Shown: piece after piece, positions 1 through 11,553 of the stretch
How the letters are laid out: the number at the start of each line of letters is the position of its first letter
Position numbering within the stretch: the first letter of the stretch is position 1
Source of the DNA: Tulasnella sp. 424
Lineage: Eukaryota; Basidiomycota; Agaricomycetes; Cantharellales; Tulasnellaceae
Length of the DNA: 64,000 nt
Direction of reading: 5' to 3'
Assembly: GCA_019633425.1 (NCBI GenBank)
Contig: WSUB01000026.1
Span: forward strand, 248,001-312,000
Translations under genes and position numbers: made by a program
The notes under the pieces: generated by a model
Seen by the model: only the letters and a program-made list of their open reading frames with translations
Told to the model about the DNA's origin: nothing
The model's database searches: none

Positions 1-3000
1 AACCCCCAGAGGTGCCTACCTTTAAGATATTTGAGGAGGTGCCAAGACAATATTCCATGAGTAGTTTCTGATTCTTCGCCTTCTTTATACATCTCGCTGA
101 ATGAGAGCTGATCCCTGGAGGTTGAAGATATTTCGACCTTTGGAAGGGTATCAATGGGATTTGGGACGGTATGCCAGAGGGCCGGGTATGGATAAACTCA
201 CAACCTGACTGTTCATCCGCTCTCCATATGCCCCACCTGTCGTGCCTATATGTCGATCGCCTTTCGTGTGTACATATGGCAAGCCTGTAAAATATGGGGT
301 TCAGTAGCCCGCCACAATCCCTTTGGATCGACACCTCTCGTACCGAGGAAGCCACCGCTGTAGCACGCCTACAAGCCGGTATGAAGAAAACTTGATCAGA
401 GATAGCAATTCATGGCCGGGATACAAACTCACGTCGAATATAGCCTGATGGGTATGTCTATGTCAGTAAAAGTCAAGGTGTAAGGAGAGGTGAATGCCTC
501 ACAACAATGGTTGTTGTAGGGAACCTCGACTGATTGAGCCATGCACGAAGCTCCTGTTAAAGTAAAGGTATGTGTTAGGGGAGAGCAAACTTCGTAATAC
601 GGGTTGTCGCACATGATCATAAATTCCTTCGTCATCATGTAGGATGATACCTGAATGCGGCCGAAAGGTTCCGATCAGCCCAGGATATTAAGGGACGGGT
701 GTGGGCAAGACACACGTGCACTGCTCCCACCGCCCTGCGGGTCCAACTCGATGTGGCCACTATCTGTATTTGCCTTTCAGCTTCTGAGGTGGAGGGAATG
801 GAAAGACAGCTTACAGTACATCACACATTTATCCCCCCTATCCAGGTCTCGCATCGTATCCTGAACCCGCGTTGCCTGCCGTTGAACCCGGTTTGTCAGG
901 TTGGTGCTTTATGATGGCAGCGCGGCGACGTACAATGTTATCACGAGTAGCAGGAAGCGTGGCGACGGTGCCAGAAATGCCAGTATGATCCTCAAACCGC
1001 ACTTCAAAATCGGTGAAGATAAGGAATTGCCGATCTTCATTCTGGTGCCGATCTAAAGAAAATAGAAATGGACTGATCAGCGAACGGAATTGCATTGTAG
1101 CAAGGGTACCGACATTGCAGGTTACGTAAGAGCAGAAGCAGGTCATTCTGGGGACCCGCCAGACCCATAGAGCCGCCCCCTGGCCACTCAAGGCCCTCAT
1201 AGCAGAGGCAGATCTGAGGGATGAAGGTGAGACGTGATGGCAAGACTTTGGAATTCGGGTGTTTCTTACTATTAAAAATACGTTAGCGCGACCTGTGGAA
1301 ATCCGAATCACTCAGTCGGTGATCAAGTTGTTGTGAGGCCTCATCTCGAGATCTCACCGCTCCGAAGGTTTATAGTACGCGAATGACGTCGAAACCATGC
1401 TCCAATCAATGGAGCATACCTATGGGAACAAAAAGATGTTATGGCCAGATTCCCGAGCAAAGCTATGAAGAGGACGCACTGGGTCGCGTTTAGCAAATCG
1501 GCTTGGGCACTGCCCTGTAGTTTAGGAGCTCCCTTGAACAAGCGAGCTACTTTTTGAAGGTTCATGTGTATGGGGGGAGGGAGGAGGGGAATCTGATTGC
1601 CCTTGCAGGTGAGCGACAACTGCAGCTTTTATGGCCCTTGCGCATTGCGAGCCGCGCGCCCCTCGCATGGCTTCCACAAACGAATCTCACAGCTTGGTGA
1701 TATTTTTCCATTGCAATGATTGGGACTCGTTGTGGTCTTGAGCTTTTCCAGATGCGCAGCCCCAAGCCAGCCCCGTCGGATCTTCCTGAAACCAGTGCCC
1801 TTTCGGAGTGATCGGTTCCACACCAGGTAGCGCGTCAACATCAGGAGGGCCGTGAAAGCTTTTTCGAGCTGACGTCTCTTGTATGAGCGTGCTGGATCTG
1901 GCTTCAGTATGGGATCTCCACAGCCTTTTCCTTTGTTGTGAGGGAATCCGTTGGCTCCCGAGTCGCAGAACAAGCACCATGGGATGGGTGATTGGATACT
2001 TTCTGCCGTTGCGGGATTGGCGTGAACTTTAATTCGACCGTGCGCCCTATCATGGGAGCGTTTCGGTATCGTGTTCCATTGAGCTTCGATCGAACATCGG
2101 ATCCTTGCTCATTCAGCAAGCGCTCGGATGAAACTCGAAACAATCCTGCGATTGGGGTGCATCGGAGTCACAACGGGCGGTTGATAACACATCGCAATTC
2201 CGATCAGGATCCGTGAACACGTCATCCCTGCGGCCGGTGTCCTACCCGGGACGGCGACCAATCGCTCTCTGTTACCGCAGCGAGACTGGAGCAAAGGTAT
2301 GACAGGGAGCATTGTAGAAGGATCATCGAAGGAACTGTATAGAAATAAAGTTGCTCGGGCACGTGATTGCAGGCCATGGTAACCCGAGCCGTGGAGGCGA
2401 ATGCCACCGGTGCTCTACGGATTCCAACTCCTTTGGAAAGTATAACATAGAAAAAAAATCTTTTGATGCTAAATTAGGTGGGAGTAGCATCCGAGTTGTG
2501 ATAATACCAGAGAAAACCATCGTTGCTGTGGGGCGGGGGAAGCCTCGGCGACGATGTACCCATTCATGCGCGTATGGAACTTTCGCTTTATTGCTTCTTC
2601 CGCCGGAACGAACCTGAAGTGGACAGTCGACATCGAAGGCTATTATTCGAATATCATGCGAGCTATGACACCACCAGAGACACAACAGTGTTGTCGCGGG
2701 GATGAGCCTCGGGTGCCAACGACCCCGTCTATTAGAATGTGGAACCTTCGCTACATTCCTCCTTCCAGACAAAAGCTCGGTATAGAGATGGCCGACGTCG
2801 ATCGTTAGCGCTGTGGCGATCTTCGGTTACAGGCGGAAGACGAGAGGGGGTAGTGGCTTGAGGTTGCTATTCGGCAGGACTCTCCAGAATGCTTCTAGCA
2901 ATGAACGAACCATAGAAATAGTCCAGTAGGAAATTTCCCAATTTGACTTGCGGGCGGCGGAATTACTACTTCCGGCCAGTGAGATAATCCAGAAAACCGT

Positions 3001-4372
3001 CAAGAGAGGCCCTAATCACTGCAGCCAAATCTCGAGGATTTCCCAGATATTCCGCAGAAAGCTATCGTATAGGCGGGCAGCTGTTCAGCTGCACTGCATT
3101 CTAGCATGGGAAGAGGCCTTCACGAGGGCAGGGGGGAGAAGAACCTTCTAAGTTATGCAAACTGCAAATGCTTAAATACGTCTGCGGCTGTCCGGCACCG
3201 TAGTACAGGGTTTAAAGCGACGTGTTTAATTCTCTGGTATCCGTGGACGCAGATGGAAGCCATGTTTATTTTATTTGGGGACGGAGTAGCTTCCTTCCCA
3301 GATCCCTAATCGGCTGTGCTATGCAAAGCCTGGGCAGTTAAACCCCATAAGAAATGCGTGCGACGAACCAGGCGGACGTAGGAAGAATAGACGTCCCCAT
3401 CATGGTTCGACGACGCACGCAGGAAGCAAAAAGCTTGTCCAGCTATACACACTTCCCTCTTCGTCACCCAATAACAAATTCCCCCACTCCCGACTGTTGA
3501 TAACGATACTCCACTGGACCAACCCGATCTCTGCCAGACTTGAATTCCAGAAGAGATCGAACGAGCGCAGGCGTCACTCGCATCCAGAAGATGACCCGTA
3601 TACAACAATGGGGAGTTGGATGCCGGTGTACAACTTGTTCGCCTCGAGGTAAGGGTTCAGGCCAAAAAAGGCGCGGCGGTGCACCGGCCAAATTAAGCCG
3701 AGGGCCTCGCTGCAAACGTTCTGCAGGCAAGCACACCTCCCTCGAGGCCTCTGATAAGAAGCAAAAGAGCAGCTGCGCGGTTCAGGCTGGCGTAAGTGGC
3801 ACTGCAGCTTTACTCGGGAGAGTTCAGCCTTCGTTGGGACAAGGGAACCGAGTCACTGGTGGTTCCGTTGCGGAAGGAGAATGTACATCTAACGTACGAA
3901 CCAACCCTTCACCTAAACCTTCGTTAGTATGAAGCGAACGCATTATTTTCTTCATTGTCAAGCGTCGGCCAAGTCTCGGGGGTTGACAGGCCCGCATGTC
4001 GAAGTTCCATTTTGCACCCGCTGCTCGATCGCTCCTTACTAGAGTCCCAGGAAACTCCAGTTCGTGAAATGGGCTCTTTTTGAGCCACAACAGCGTTGCA
4101 AGGGTAAGTTCATTTTGAGGCAAGTCACAGACGCGCAGAGGCGAGGCGGGCGCAATTTTGCCATCACGGCAGACTTGCTTATCAGGTCTCGAGGCCTTTG
4201 GAGGAGGTGGACATGTGCGATGAAGACGTCAGGCTCAACTGGAGAGATAGCCAGCGAGCAGGGAGTAAAGGATAGAGGTTGATCTCCGTCCACAGCGCTA
4301 GCGGGATCTCGAGCAAAGCGAGGCGGCAGGTCACGTGGAGGGGGACCCGGGAGGTTACGAGTCCCCGACGAC
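1..4372. repeat. Left copy of a large diverged direct duplication
   Basis: This stretch matches 5312-9765 along its whole length on the same strand, with many substitutions and small indels; the offset drifts from about 5,291 bp at the start to about 5,391 bp at the end. The left end is cut by the window edge. The match stops near 4372, just after the shared block gtccccgacgacg. No complete gene is recognisable. Two stretches keep similar minus-strand protein sequence in both copies (about 20-215 and 838-1200), which suggests that the ancestral segment carried at least one minus-strand gene. In this copy the first of these is frameshifted near position 170. Confidence 0.85.
838..1311 (-). pseudogene. 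Left-copy partner of the unidentified minus-strand frame
   Basis: This 157-codon frame corresponds to 6055-6489 in the right segment copy. The best conserved part is about residues 50-130 (RVPRMTCFCSYVTCNVG, then FLFSLDRHQNEDRQFLIF). No known domain was recognised. It is listed because the same protein sequence persists in two DNA copies that have drifted apart at many other sites. Confidence 0.3.
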
Positions 4373-5086
4373 GAGCGCTAACTGGCCGACGCTTCTAACA
4401 TTGCGCTGTCGCGGAACACCCTCTCCGTTGGAAATCGCATTTGAGAAGTATACTGCTGATACGCAATAACACCCAGAGTTGCAAATCTTACATACGCGGT
4501 ACTGCATACTCCTACCTCAATCGCTACGTGCACGGCCGTGACATGTGTGCCAATTACTTAGTCGCAGCCTTCCTCCGGACTCCATACCGAAAGACATTCC
4601 CTATCATAGTATGCTTATGTAATTACATTGTAACCGAAATATACCCTAAGCATTGCAGTGATGGTATGGCCTCGGGCAAGCATCATCTGCTTGGGTCGAT
4701 CTATCAGCTGGGTATGATCATGGATCGCCGGGTTCCTGTCTAAGCGGGCTCAAGTTGGGTTATGACGATTATGGGAGGAGGGGCTAAACCGCTCGGGGTT
4801 TCACGTACATGGTCATATATGATGATTAGGCGAACCAAATCACATAGCATATATCTCTTCTCAGAGACTGCATATAGTAATACCAAGGCGAGCCATATGT
4901 TGAAAAGGCAGGGCTTAATTTGGTTCATCCTTATATTAATTCCTGGCCTGGTCGGGGTTTCAGCCTAAAGGGGCGAGCAAACCATTGATGAGAAAACCGG
5001 TCAATAGCACTTCCTTACTAAGGAAGTGACCGACGAAAGGGAGAGCGTACCCTTAGTTCACCAGGGACATGCATGAAACGGGTTCG
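4373..5086. other. Gene-poor spacer between the duplicated segments
   Basis: The stretch has no counterpart elsewhere in the window, partly because the matching part of the left copy may lie beyond the window start. It contains only short, unconvincing open frames. The one clear structure is a perfect inverted repeat at 5008-5028 with 10-bp arms (cacttcctta/taaggaagtg) around a single base. I see no gene. Confidence 0.5.
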
Positions 5087-5503
5087 CTAAAGAAGTGAAA
5101 CCCTTCCGCTGATCCTTCGGGAGCTGCTGAATACGGGAACCTGGTGCCATTCGTGTTTCTGCCCGCCACGTTCGTCAATCCAGGATGTGGCGCACTTGCT
5201 GTAAATATGAGCGGCAAGGTCGTGTAGGTTTGGCCGCGGGTTAACTATGAAGGTAACGTGCTTAGCAAGTGGTGCTTGCACTTCGAACCGCCAGACCGAT
5301 GCCTGCCCACCTTTGAGATATTCGAGGAGATGCCAAGTTAATATCCCATGAGTGGTTTCCGATTCTCCATCCCCTTTATACTTGTCGCCGAATGAGAGCT
5401 GATCTCTGGAGGTCGAAGATATTTCGACCTTTGGAAGGGCATCAATGGGATTTGGGACGAAGCGCCATAACGGTATGGCCACACTCACAACCTGACTGTT
5501 CAT
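5087..5503 (-). pseudogene. Unidentified conserved minus-strand reading frame, possible exon
   Basis: An open frame of 138 codons starts with ATG (MNSQVVSVAIPLWRFVPNPI). The other segment copy has the same protein sequence around the motif ETTHGIL(T/S)WHLL(E/K)YLKG, but it is frameshifted near position 170. Substitutions between the copies often keep the amino acid, which suggests that the frame was once coding. I do not recognise the family. It could be one exon of a gene whose other exons lie upstream on the minus strand (6055-6489, perhaps 7400-7980). Whether it is still expressed cannot be told. Confidence 0.35.
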
Positions 5504-8500
5504 CTGCTCCCCATATGTTCCATTAGTCGTGCTTATAGATCTATCGCCTTTCGTGTGTACATATGGTAAGCCTGTAAAATATGAGGTTCAGTCGTTGCCA
5601 CAATCTCTCAAGATTGAAGCCTCTCGTACCGAGGAAGCCACCACTGTGACAAGCCTACAAGCCAGTATGGGGAAATTTTGATCAGCAGCAGCCATGCGTG
5701 GTCGTGACGCACACTCACGTCGAGTATAGCCTGATAAGTAATGTATCCGTCAGCAACAGTCAAAGTGGAGGGAAAGGCGAATGACCTACAACAATGGTTG
5801 TAGTCGGGAACCTCGACTGATTGAGCCATCCACGAAGCTCCTGTTAAATTGAAGGTAAGTATGAGGGGGAGGGAAAACTTTCGAGTTCGGGTTGTCGCAC
5901 ATGATCATAGATTCCATCATCATCTCGCAGGATTATACCTGAACGCAGCCGAGAGGCTCAGGATGGTGTGTGATATTAAGGGACGGATGTGGAAAAGACG
6001 CACGTGCACTGCCCTGGCCGGCCTGCGGCGAGTCGATGTGGCCACTAACTATATTTACTTCTTAGCTTCTGAGGTGGAGAAAAGGGAAAGGCAGCTTACA
6101 GTATATAGCACATTTATCTTCCCTGTCCAGGTCTCGCATCGTATCCGGGACCCGAGATGCCTGCCATTGAAACCAAGTTTGTCAGGCGGGTGCTTTGTGA
6201 CGGCAGTGCGCTGACGTACAAGGTTATCGTGGGTGGCACGAATTGTAGCGACGGTATCAGAAAAGCCAGTATGATCTTGAAACGATACTTCAAAGTCCGT
6301 GAAGATTAGGAATTGTCGGTCTTCATTGCGATGGCGGTCTAACGAGAACAGAAATCGACCAGTCAGCGAGCTGAATTTTCGTACTTCTGGGGAGGCACCG
6401 ACATCGCAGGTTACGTAAAAGCAGAAGTAGGTCATTCTTGGGACCCTCCAGTTCCATAGAGCCGCCCTCTGGCCACTCGAGGCCCCCATAACAGAGGCAG
6501 ATCTGAGCGCTTAAGGTAAGACGTCATGGTAAAGCTTTCAGATCAAGGTACTCCTTACTATTATAAATACGTTAGCGTGACCTGTGGAGATGAGAATCAA
6601 TCAGTCTCTGATCAAGTCGAGGCGCGGCCTCATCTCACCGGTCTGAAGGTTAATAGTACAAGAATGGCGTCGAAGCCATGTTCCAATCAATGGTGCATAC
6701 CTGCAAAGCGGAGAGGAAAAGTTATGACCGGGTCGATGAGCAACGCGAAGAAGCGAACGCACTGTGCCGTGTTTGGCAAGTCGAGTTGGGCGCTGCCCTG
6801 GAGTTTAAGAACTCTTTTGATGAAGCGAGTCGCTTTTTTGAATATGTTGTACATTATTCCATAAGTATGGGGGGAGGGAGGAGGGGATCTTGACCTTGCA
6901 AGTGAGCGGCGACTGTCCATATCTTTAATAGTCTTGCGGCCTGCTTGGGGCCTTTTCGCATGGCTCCCCCGTCGCGCAGTTTCTATAATTGAATATCCCG
7001 ACTTGGGGATATTGTTCCATTACATGATCGAGAACTCGTTGTCGCCTTGAGCTTTTCCAAGTGCCCGAGGTAAGCCTCCGTCGGAATTTCTGAAACAAGC
7101 TAGTGCATCCTTTCCGGGGTGATCGGCTCCGCATCAGGTAGTGCGGGAGGGCCGTGATAGCTTTTTCGAGATGACGTCTCCGGTATGAGGTGCTGAGTTC
7201 CGTTTCAGTACGCGATCGCTCCACACCGTGTTGCTGTGCGAGGGATCCAAAAGCCCCTGGATGACAAGAAATATCCTATAGAAACACGACACATCTACCG
7301 GAACTGGATAGATCATTTTGACGCCTTTCTACCGTTGCAGGAAAAGTCTGAACTTTAAGTTGCCCCCCAGCATGTCATGAGCGCTTCTCTATCGGCACCG
7401 ACATTATGTTTCAATCGGACTCAGGCGTGCTTTGTAAAAACGTTCGGATCCAGCTTGAAAGGGATATCGTACGATCGGCTGCACCCGTGACAGGGAACCA
7501 GACCTATGGGACAGTTGATAGCACATCGTAAGTCCGACCAGGGATCCGGAACCCCAACAGGCCTGCCGGTGTCTAATCCCAGGACCGCAAGCAGCTTTGT
7601 CGCAGCGAGACTGGAGCATAGATATGACAGGTAGCATTCCTGGAGGAGGATCGAAAGAACTGTCTCGGAATATTCCCAAAGTGGCTGAGCCAGGTGGTTG
7701 TAGGCCATAGTAACAGAGCGTCGGCTTCCAGATCTGAAGGCCGCACGTGGAGGCGAATGCCACCGCTGTTCTGCGGATTCTAGCTTCTTTGAGAAGTATA
7801 ACGTAGAACAAACCTTCGAGTCATCCCGACTCCGGGGGGGGGGGGGTATCATCCGAGCAAAACGATGTTGCCGTGGGGAGGAGGACCCTCGGGCGACGAC
7901 GTCCCAGCCCGTTCGTATCTGGAACATTCGCTTCATTGCTTCGTCTACCGGGCCGAGGTTAAATCGAACAGTTAAAATCAAAGGTTATTAGTTGAATATC
8001 GTGCCGAACCATGACCACCAGAGAAACAACAGTGTTGCGGCCTCAGTTGCCGGTCCCCGTACATTCGAGTGTGGGACCTTTGCTATCTCTCCGGACCGAA
8101 GCTCGGGACAAAGATAGTCAGCATTGATCGGTAACGCTGTAAAGCCTTTTGGTTGCAGACGGCAGGCGGGAAGGGGTAGCTGGCTTGAGGTTGCTGTTCG
8201 GCGGGATTTCTGTAAAGCGCTTCTACCAATGAGCCAGCCATGGAAGATAGACTAGTACAGAAACTCCCAATTAGAGTTACGAGTAGCGGTATTGCTTCTT
8301 GTGGCCAGTGAGATAAGCCGAAAGGCCGTCAAGAGAAGCCTTGACCAGCGCGGCCGAATCTCAAGGATTCCCAGACAGTCCGTTGAACGGTACCTTTCAC
8401 GCGGGCAGCTATTCAGCTGCACTGCATTTCTAGCATAGGGGGAGGCATTTTGAATGACCAGGGGGGAAAGAAGAACCTTCCAAGTTGTCGAGCTCCAGCT

Positions 8501-9765
8501 GGTTAAATACGTCTGCGGCTGTCCAGCACCCTAGAGTGTTTGAAGCGACTTGTTTAACTCCCTAGTATCCACCAGAAGTGGATGGAAGCCATGTTAATTT
8601 TATTTGGGGACCGAGGAGCTTCATTCCGGAACCACTGGGAGGCCGCGCTGTGCAATGCTTGGAGAGCTGGAACCCCATCAAGAAGGCGTGCGAGGAACAA
8701 CGCGCACTTTGAAGAAGAGACTTCACGACCACGGGCGCGAGGCATCGTATGATACACGCAAGAAGGCAAGAGTGACGACAGAAAGAAGCTTTGTCCAACC
8801 CGTACACACTTCCCTTTTCGCTGCCCGGATTACAAATTCCCCAACTCCCCAGTTGCTGATACCGAACACCCCACTGGACCAAAACTCGATCTCTGCCCAG
8901 ACTTTCAATTCCGGTAGAGATCGAACGAGCTTCAAGCGTCGCTCGTATCCAGAAGATGACCCGTACAGTATTCGACAATGGGAAAGGTTGACGAATTTGG
9001 ATGCCGGTGTATGCCCCGAGGTAAGGGCTCAGGCCAAAACGGGCCGGCGGTGCACCAGCCAAATTAAGACAAGAGCCTCGCTGCAAATGTGCTGCAGGCA
9101 AGCACACCTCCCGCGAGGCCGCCTCCTTGACAACCGTGATAAGAAGCAAAATGAACGACTGCGCGTTTCAGACTGGCTTAAAGTGGCACTGCTGCTTTGC
9201 TCGGGAGAATTCATCCTTCGTTGGGACAAGAGAACCAAGTCACTGGTGGATCCAGTAAGGAAGGAGAATGTACATCTAACGTACGAGCCAACCCTTCACC
9301 CAAACCTTCGTTAACCCGAAGCGAACGCACCATTTCCTTCATTGTCAAGCGTCGGCCAAGCCTCGGGAGGTGGGGTGACAGCCTCGCGGCTGGTCGGGGT
9401 TCATTTTGCACCCGCAGCTCGATTGCTCCCTACTAGAGTCCGAGGAAAGTTCAGGTCGTGAAGGGGGCCTGTTTTCGAGCCACTCCGCGTTGTAAGGGTA
9501 AGTTTCGTTTTGAGGCAAGTCACAGATGCACGGAGGCGAGGCGAGGCGAGGGCAATTTGACATCACAGCAGATTCTGTTTATCAAATATCGAGGACTTTG
9601 GAGGAGGCGCGCACGCTCGGAGGACGTCGACTTCGACTGCAGAGGTGGGTAGTGAACGGTAGTGGCTGATCTTCTCCGTCCACAGCGCTGGCCGGATCCA
9701 AAGCCAAGGCGGCATGCGAGGGGGTCACGTGAAAGGAGAGGAGACGTAACGAGTCCCCGACGACG
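5312..9765. repeat. Right copy of the large diverged direct duplication
   Basis: This is the partner of 1-4372, collinear and in the same orientation. The segment it belongs to probably begins further left, because the minus-strand frame at 5087-5503 runs across the visible start of homology. Open frames conserved between the copies on the minus strand, at 5087-5503 and 6055-6489, are somewhat better preserved here than on the left. The right end lies about 230 bp before the start codon of the SYLF gene, so its promoter may sit partly inside the duplicated DNA. No transposase, reverse transcriptase or terminal repeat was recognised. Confidence 0.85.
6055..6489 (-). pseudogene. Unidentified minus-strand frame conserved in both segment copies
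   Basis: The frame is paralogous to the minus-strand frame at 838-1311. Shared protein stretches include RVPRMT(Y/C)FC, FLFSLDRH(R/Q)NEDRQFLI and FTDFEV, followed by a conserved DHTG. Conservation is at the amino-acid level over about 85 residues, interrupted by a few indels. The family is not recognised. The likely start and splice partners are not clear, so the boundaries given are those of the open frame only. It probably belongs to the same decayed gene as the frame at 5087-5503. Confidence 0.3.
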
Positions 9766-9994
9766 CCCCGAGGGCTCCAAACGCTTTCGCCTCCTCTTCC
9801 AAGGTCTCTGCTCAGGATCGATAACGGCACTAGACGACCTCTACTCAACGCGCAAGACCTTTTAATCCAATCCGAGATACAGTGAATATTTGTAATATCG
9901 AACCGCCGTCAGCTTCGATTCCAATTCCAACCACCAACTAGCGCAATCACAATCGCAGCCCCGCAGCAAATCATCGCACCTAAACCCTCGAACA

Positions 9995-11140
9995 ATGGAG
10001 AGATCAGCACTTCTAGGACGCTTCAAACAAGCCGCCGAAAAGGCTGGGATACAAGCGACTGCTTTTATGAGGGACTCGTCCTCGCGTGTCGCTGCGGAGA
10101 GTAGGGGTTTCGCTCAGAGCTTTAGCCTACCTGGGGAGGCGGAGAAATGTGCCAAGATCCTCGAGAGCTTCCTTGGTACGGAATGGTACCTTAGTCCGCG
10201 ACGGGGTTGAACTGACCTGGGCGTCCCTCCGTAGCTGATCCTACCCATCCTGAATCCGCACTCAACTCCATCCCCAAAGCAGTGTTGCAAAGGGCGAGAG
10301 GTAAGGCTAAATTGTCAACCCGAACAGTGATGTCGTGCCTACGCTTATCCGATCTTAGGACTGGCTGTTTTCCAGGTGTTGAAGGCTGGGTTCGTCTTCT
10401 CCGGTAAGGGGTATTTCCAGCCACCAAAAGGGTGCCATGCCCGGGCTGACCTATCGATTGCCCCACATAGGCAAAGCCGGCTCGGGTCTGGTTATCGCCC
10501 GTCTACCGACTGGTGAATGGTCCGCGCCATCTTGTATTGGTACTGCTGGTGTGGGGTGGGGGCTTCAAATCGGAGCGGACATCACCGACTTTGTCATCGT
10601 CCTGAACAATGATGAAGCCGTCCGCGCGTTCTCCTTGGGTGGAAACGTGACAGTCGGAGGCAATGTCAGTGCTACGGCTGGCCCTATTGGCACCGGAGCT
10701 GGTGTGCAAACGAGTTTGGCTCAACCAGCCCCAATGTTCAGTTACTCGAAGAGCAAAGGTGCGTGTAGCCCACGTTCTCGCCAAGAAAGGGGTGGCTTAT
10801 AACCTTCTGTGGCTTCCGAACTGTGCTAGGTCTCTTCGCCGGCCTCTCTCTGGATGGGACTATCCTCATTGAGCGGAAGGACGCTAACCGGGACTTTTAT
10901 GGCTCACCAATCCCCGCTCGAGACATTCTTGAAGGACGAGTGCCCCCGCCCGAGGTCGCTTCGAGGATGTACGAAGTCATCGAAGCCGCTGAAGGACTTG
11001 ACGAGAGCGGAGTTCCGGCAGAGGCGTACTATCCCGGAGAGCACGCCGAGCAGATTCCTGTGACCGCTGCTGGTGGATACAACGTCGGAGGTGCTGCAGG
11101 TGGAAACTCGACTGTGTTTGACGCAGATCATCATCAGTAA
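9995..11140 (+). CDS. SYLF-domain protein (Ysc84/Lsb3-like, without SH3)
   Basis: Five exons (9995-10175, 10235-10300, 10359-10403, 10471-10758, 10830-11140) give 296 residues, in frame throughout. The protein carries a complete SYLF (DUF500) domain: a short N-terminal helix region, then DSIP-like NSIPKAVLQRARG, GLAVFQVLKAGFVFSGKAGS, GLVIARLPTGEWSAPS, IGADITDFVIVLN, and SYSKSKGLFAGLSLDGTIL with the trailing RKDANRDFYG motif. SYLF domains in Ysc84/Lsb3 and SH3YL1 bind membrane phosphoinositides and actin and act in endocytosis. This protein lacks the C-terminal SH3 domain of Ysc84 and ends in a Gly-rich tail. The start is the first ATG of the frame; the family assignment is firm, the cellular role is inferred. 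Confidence 0.93.
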
Positions 11141-11553
11141 GTGAACGGCCACGATTGGAGTGATTTCAGTTCCGTTCGAAGGGTTCCTGCGTCTTTTTTT
11201 GTAATAATTTGTCCCCACGCCGACCTTTTTATAAGCGCTCAGTGCATGTGCAATGCTGTAGGGAATTTGATTGATTGATACCCTGACCGATGGAAATAAG
11301 CTTCTTTCCGATGTCTCGGAAGTGGCGGAGGTGTTGGAAACTAATTACCGACTATCTCCGCCCGTACGTCAAGCCACCTTCTGTGACTTCTTCTCTCCAC
11401 CCCTCCCCATCAACTCGTCAACTCTCCTCTCTCCCTCCTCTCTCGGCAGTTTTCTGCGTCAGTCCCAGCCACGCAGACCGCCACGAATCCTCAAATCTTG
11501 GTCCAAAGACCAGCCGGATACGACGCGGACTGCTAGAGCGGAGGTCGCCCCGA
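11141..11553 (+). promoter_or_regulatory. Intergenic region upstream of the seven-helix gene
   Basis: This holds the 3' flank of the SYLF gene and the leader of the next gene. About 11380-11460 is strongly pyrimidine-rich (runs such as ctcctctctccctcctctctc), the usual look of a fungal core promoter or transcription start region. No gene is visible in it. Confidence 0.4.

Noticed and set aside
8604..9314. Plus-strand open frame of 236 codons in the right duplicated segment
   Set aside because: The corresponding stretch of the left copy (about 3300-3930) does not keep this frame, the composition is not protein-like, and the opposite strand is open too. It is most likely a chance frame.
1..9765. 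Repeat-induced point mutation as the cause of divergence between the duplicated segments
   Set aside because: Differences by eye include transversions and many indels and not only C-to-T changes; a count of mutation types would be needed before claiming it.
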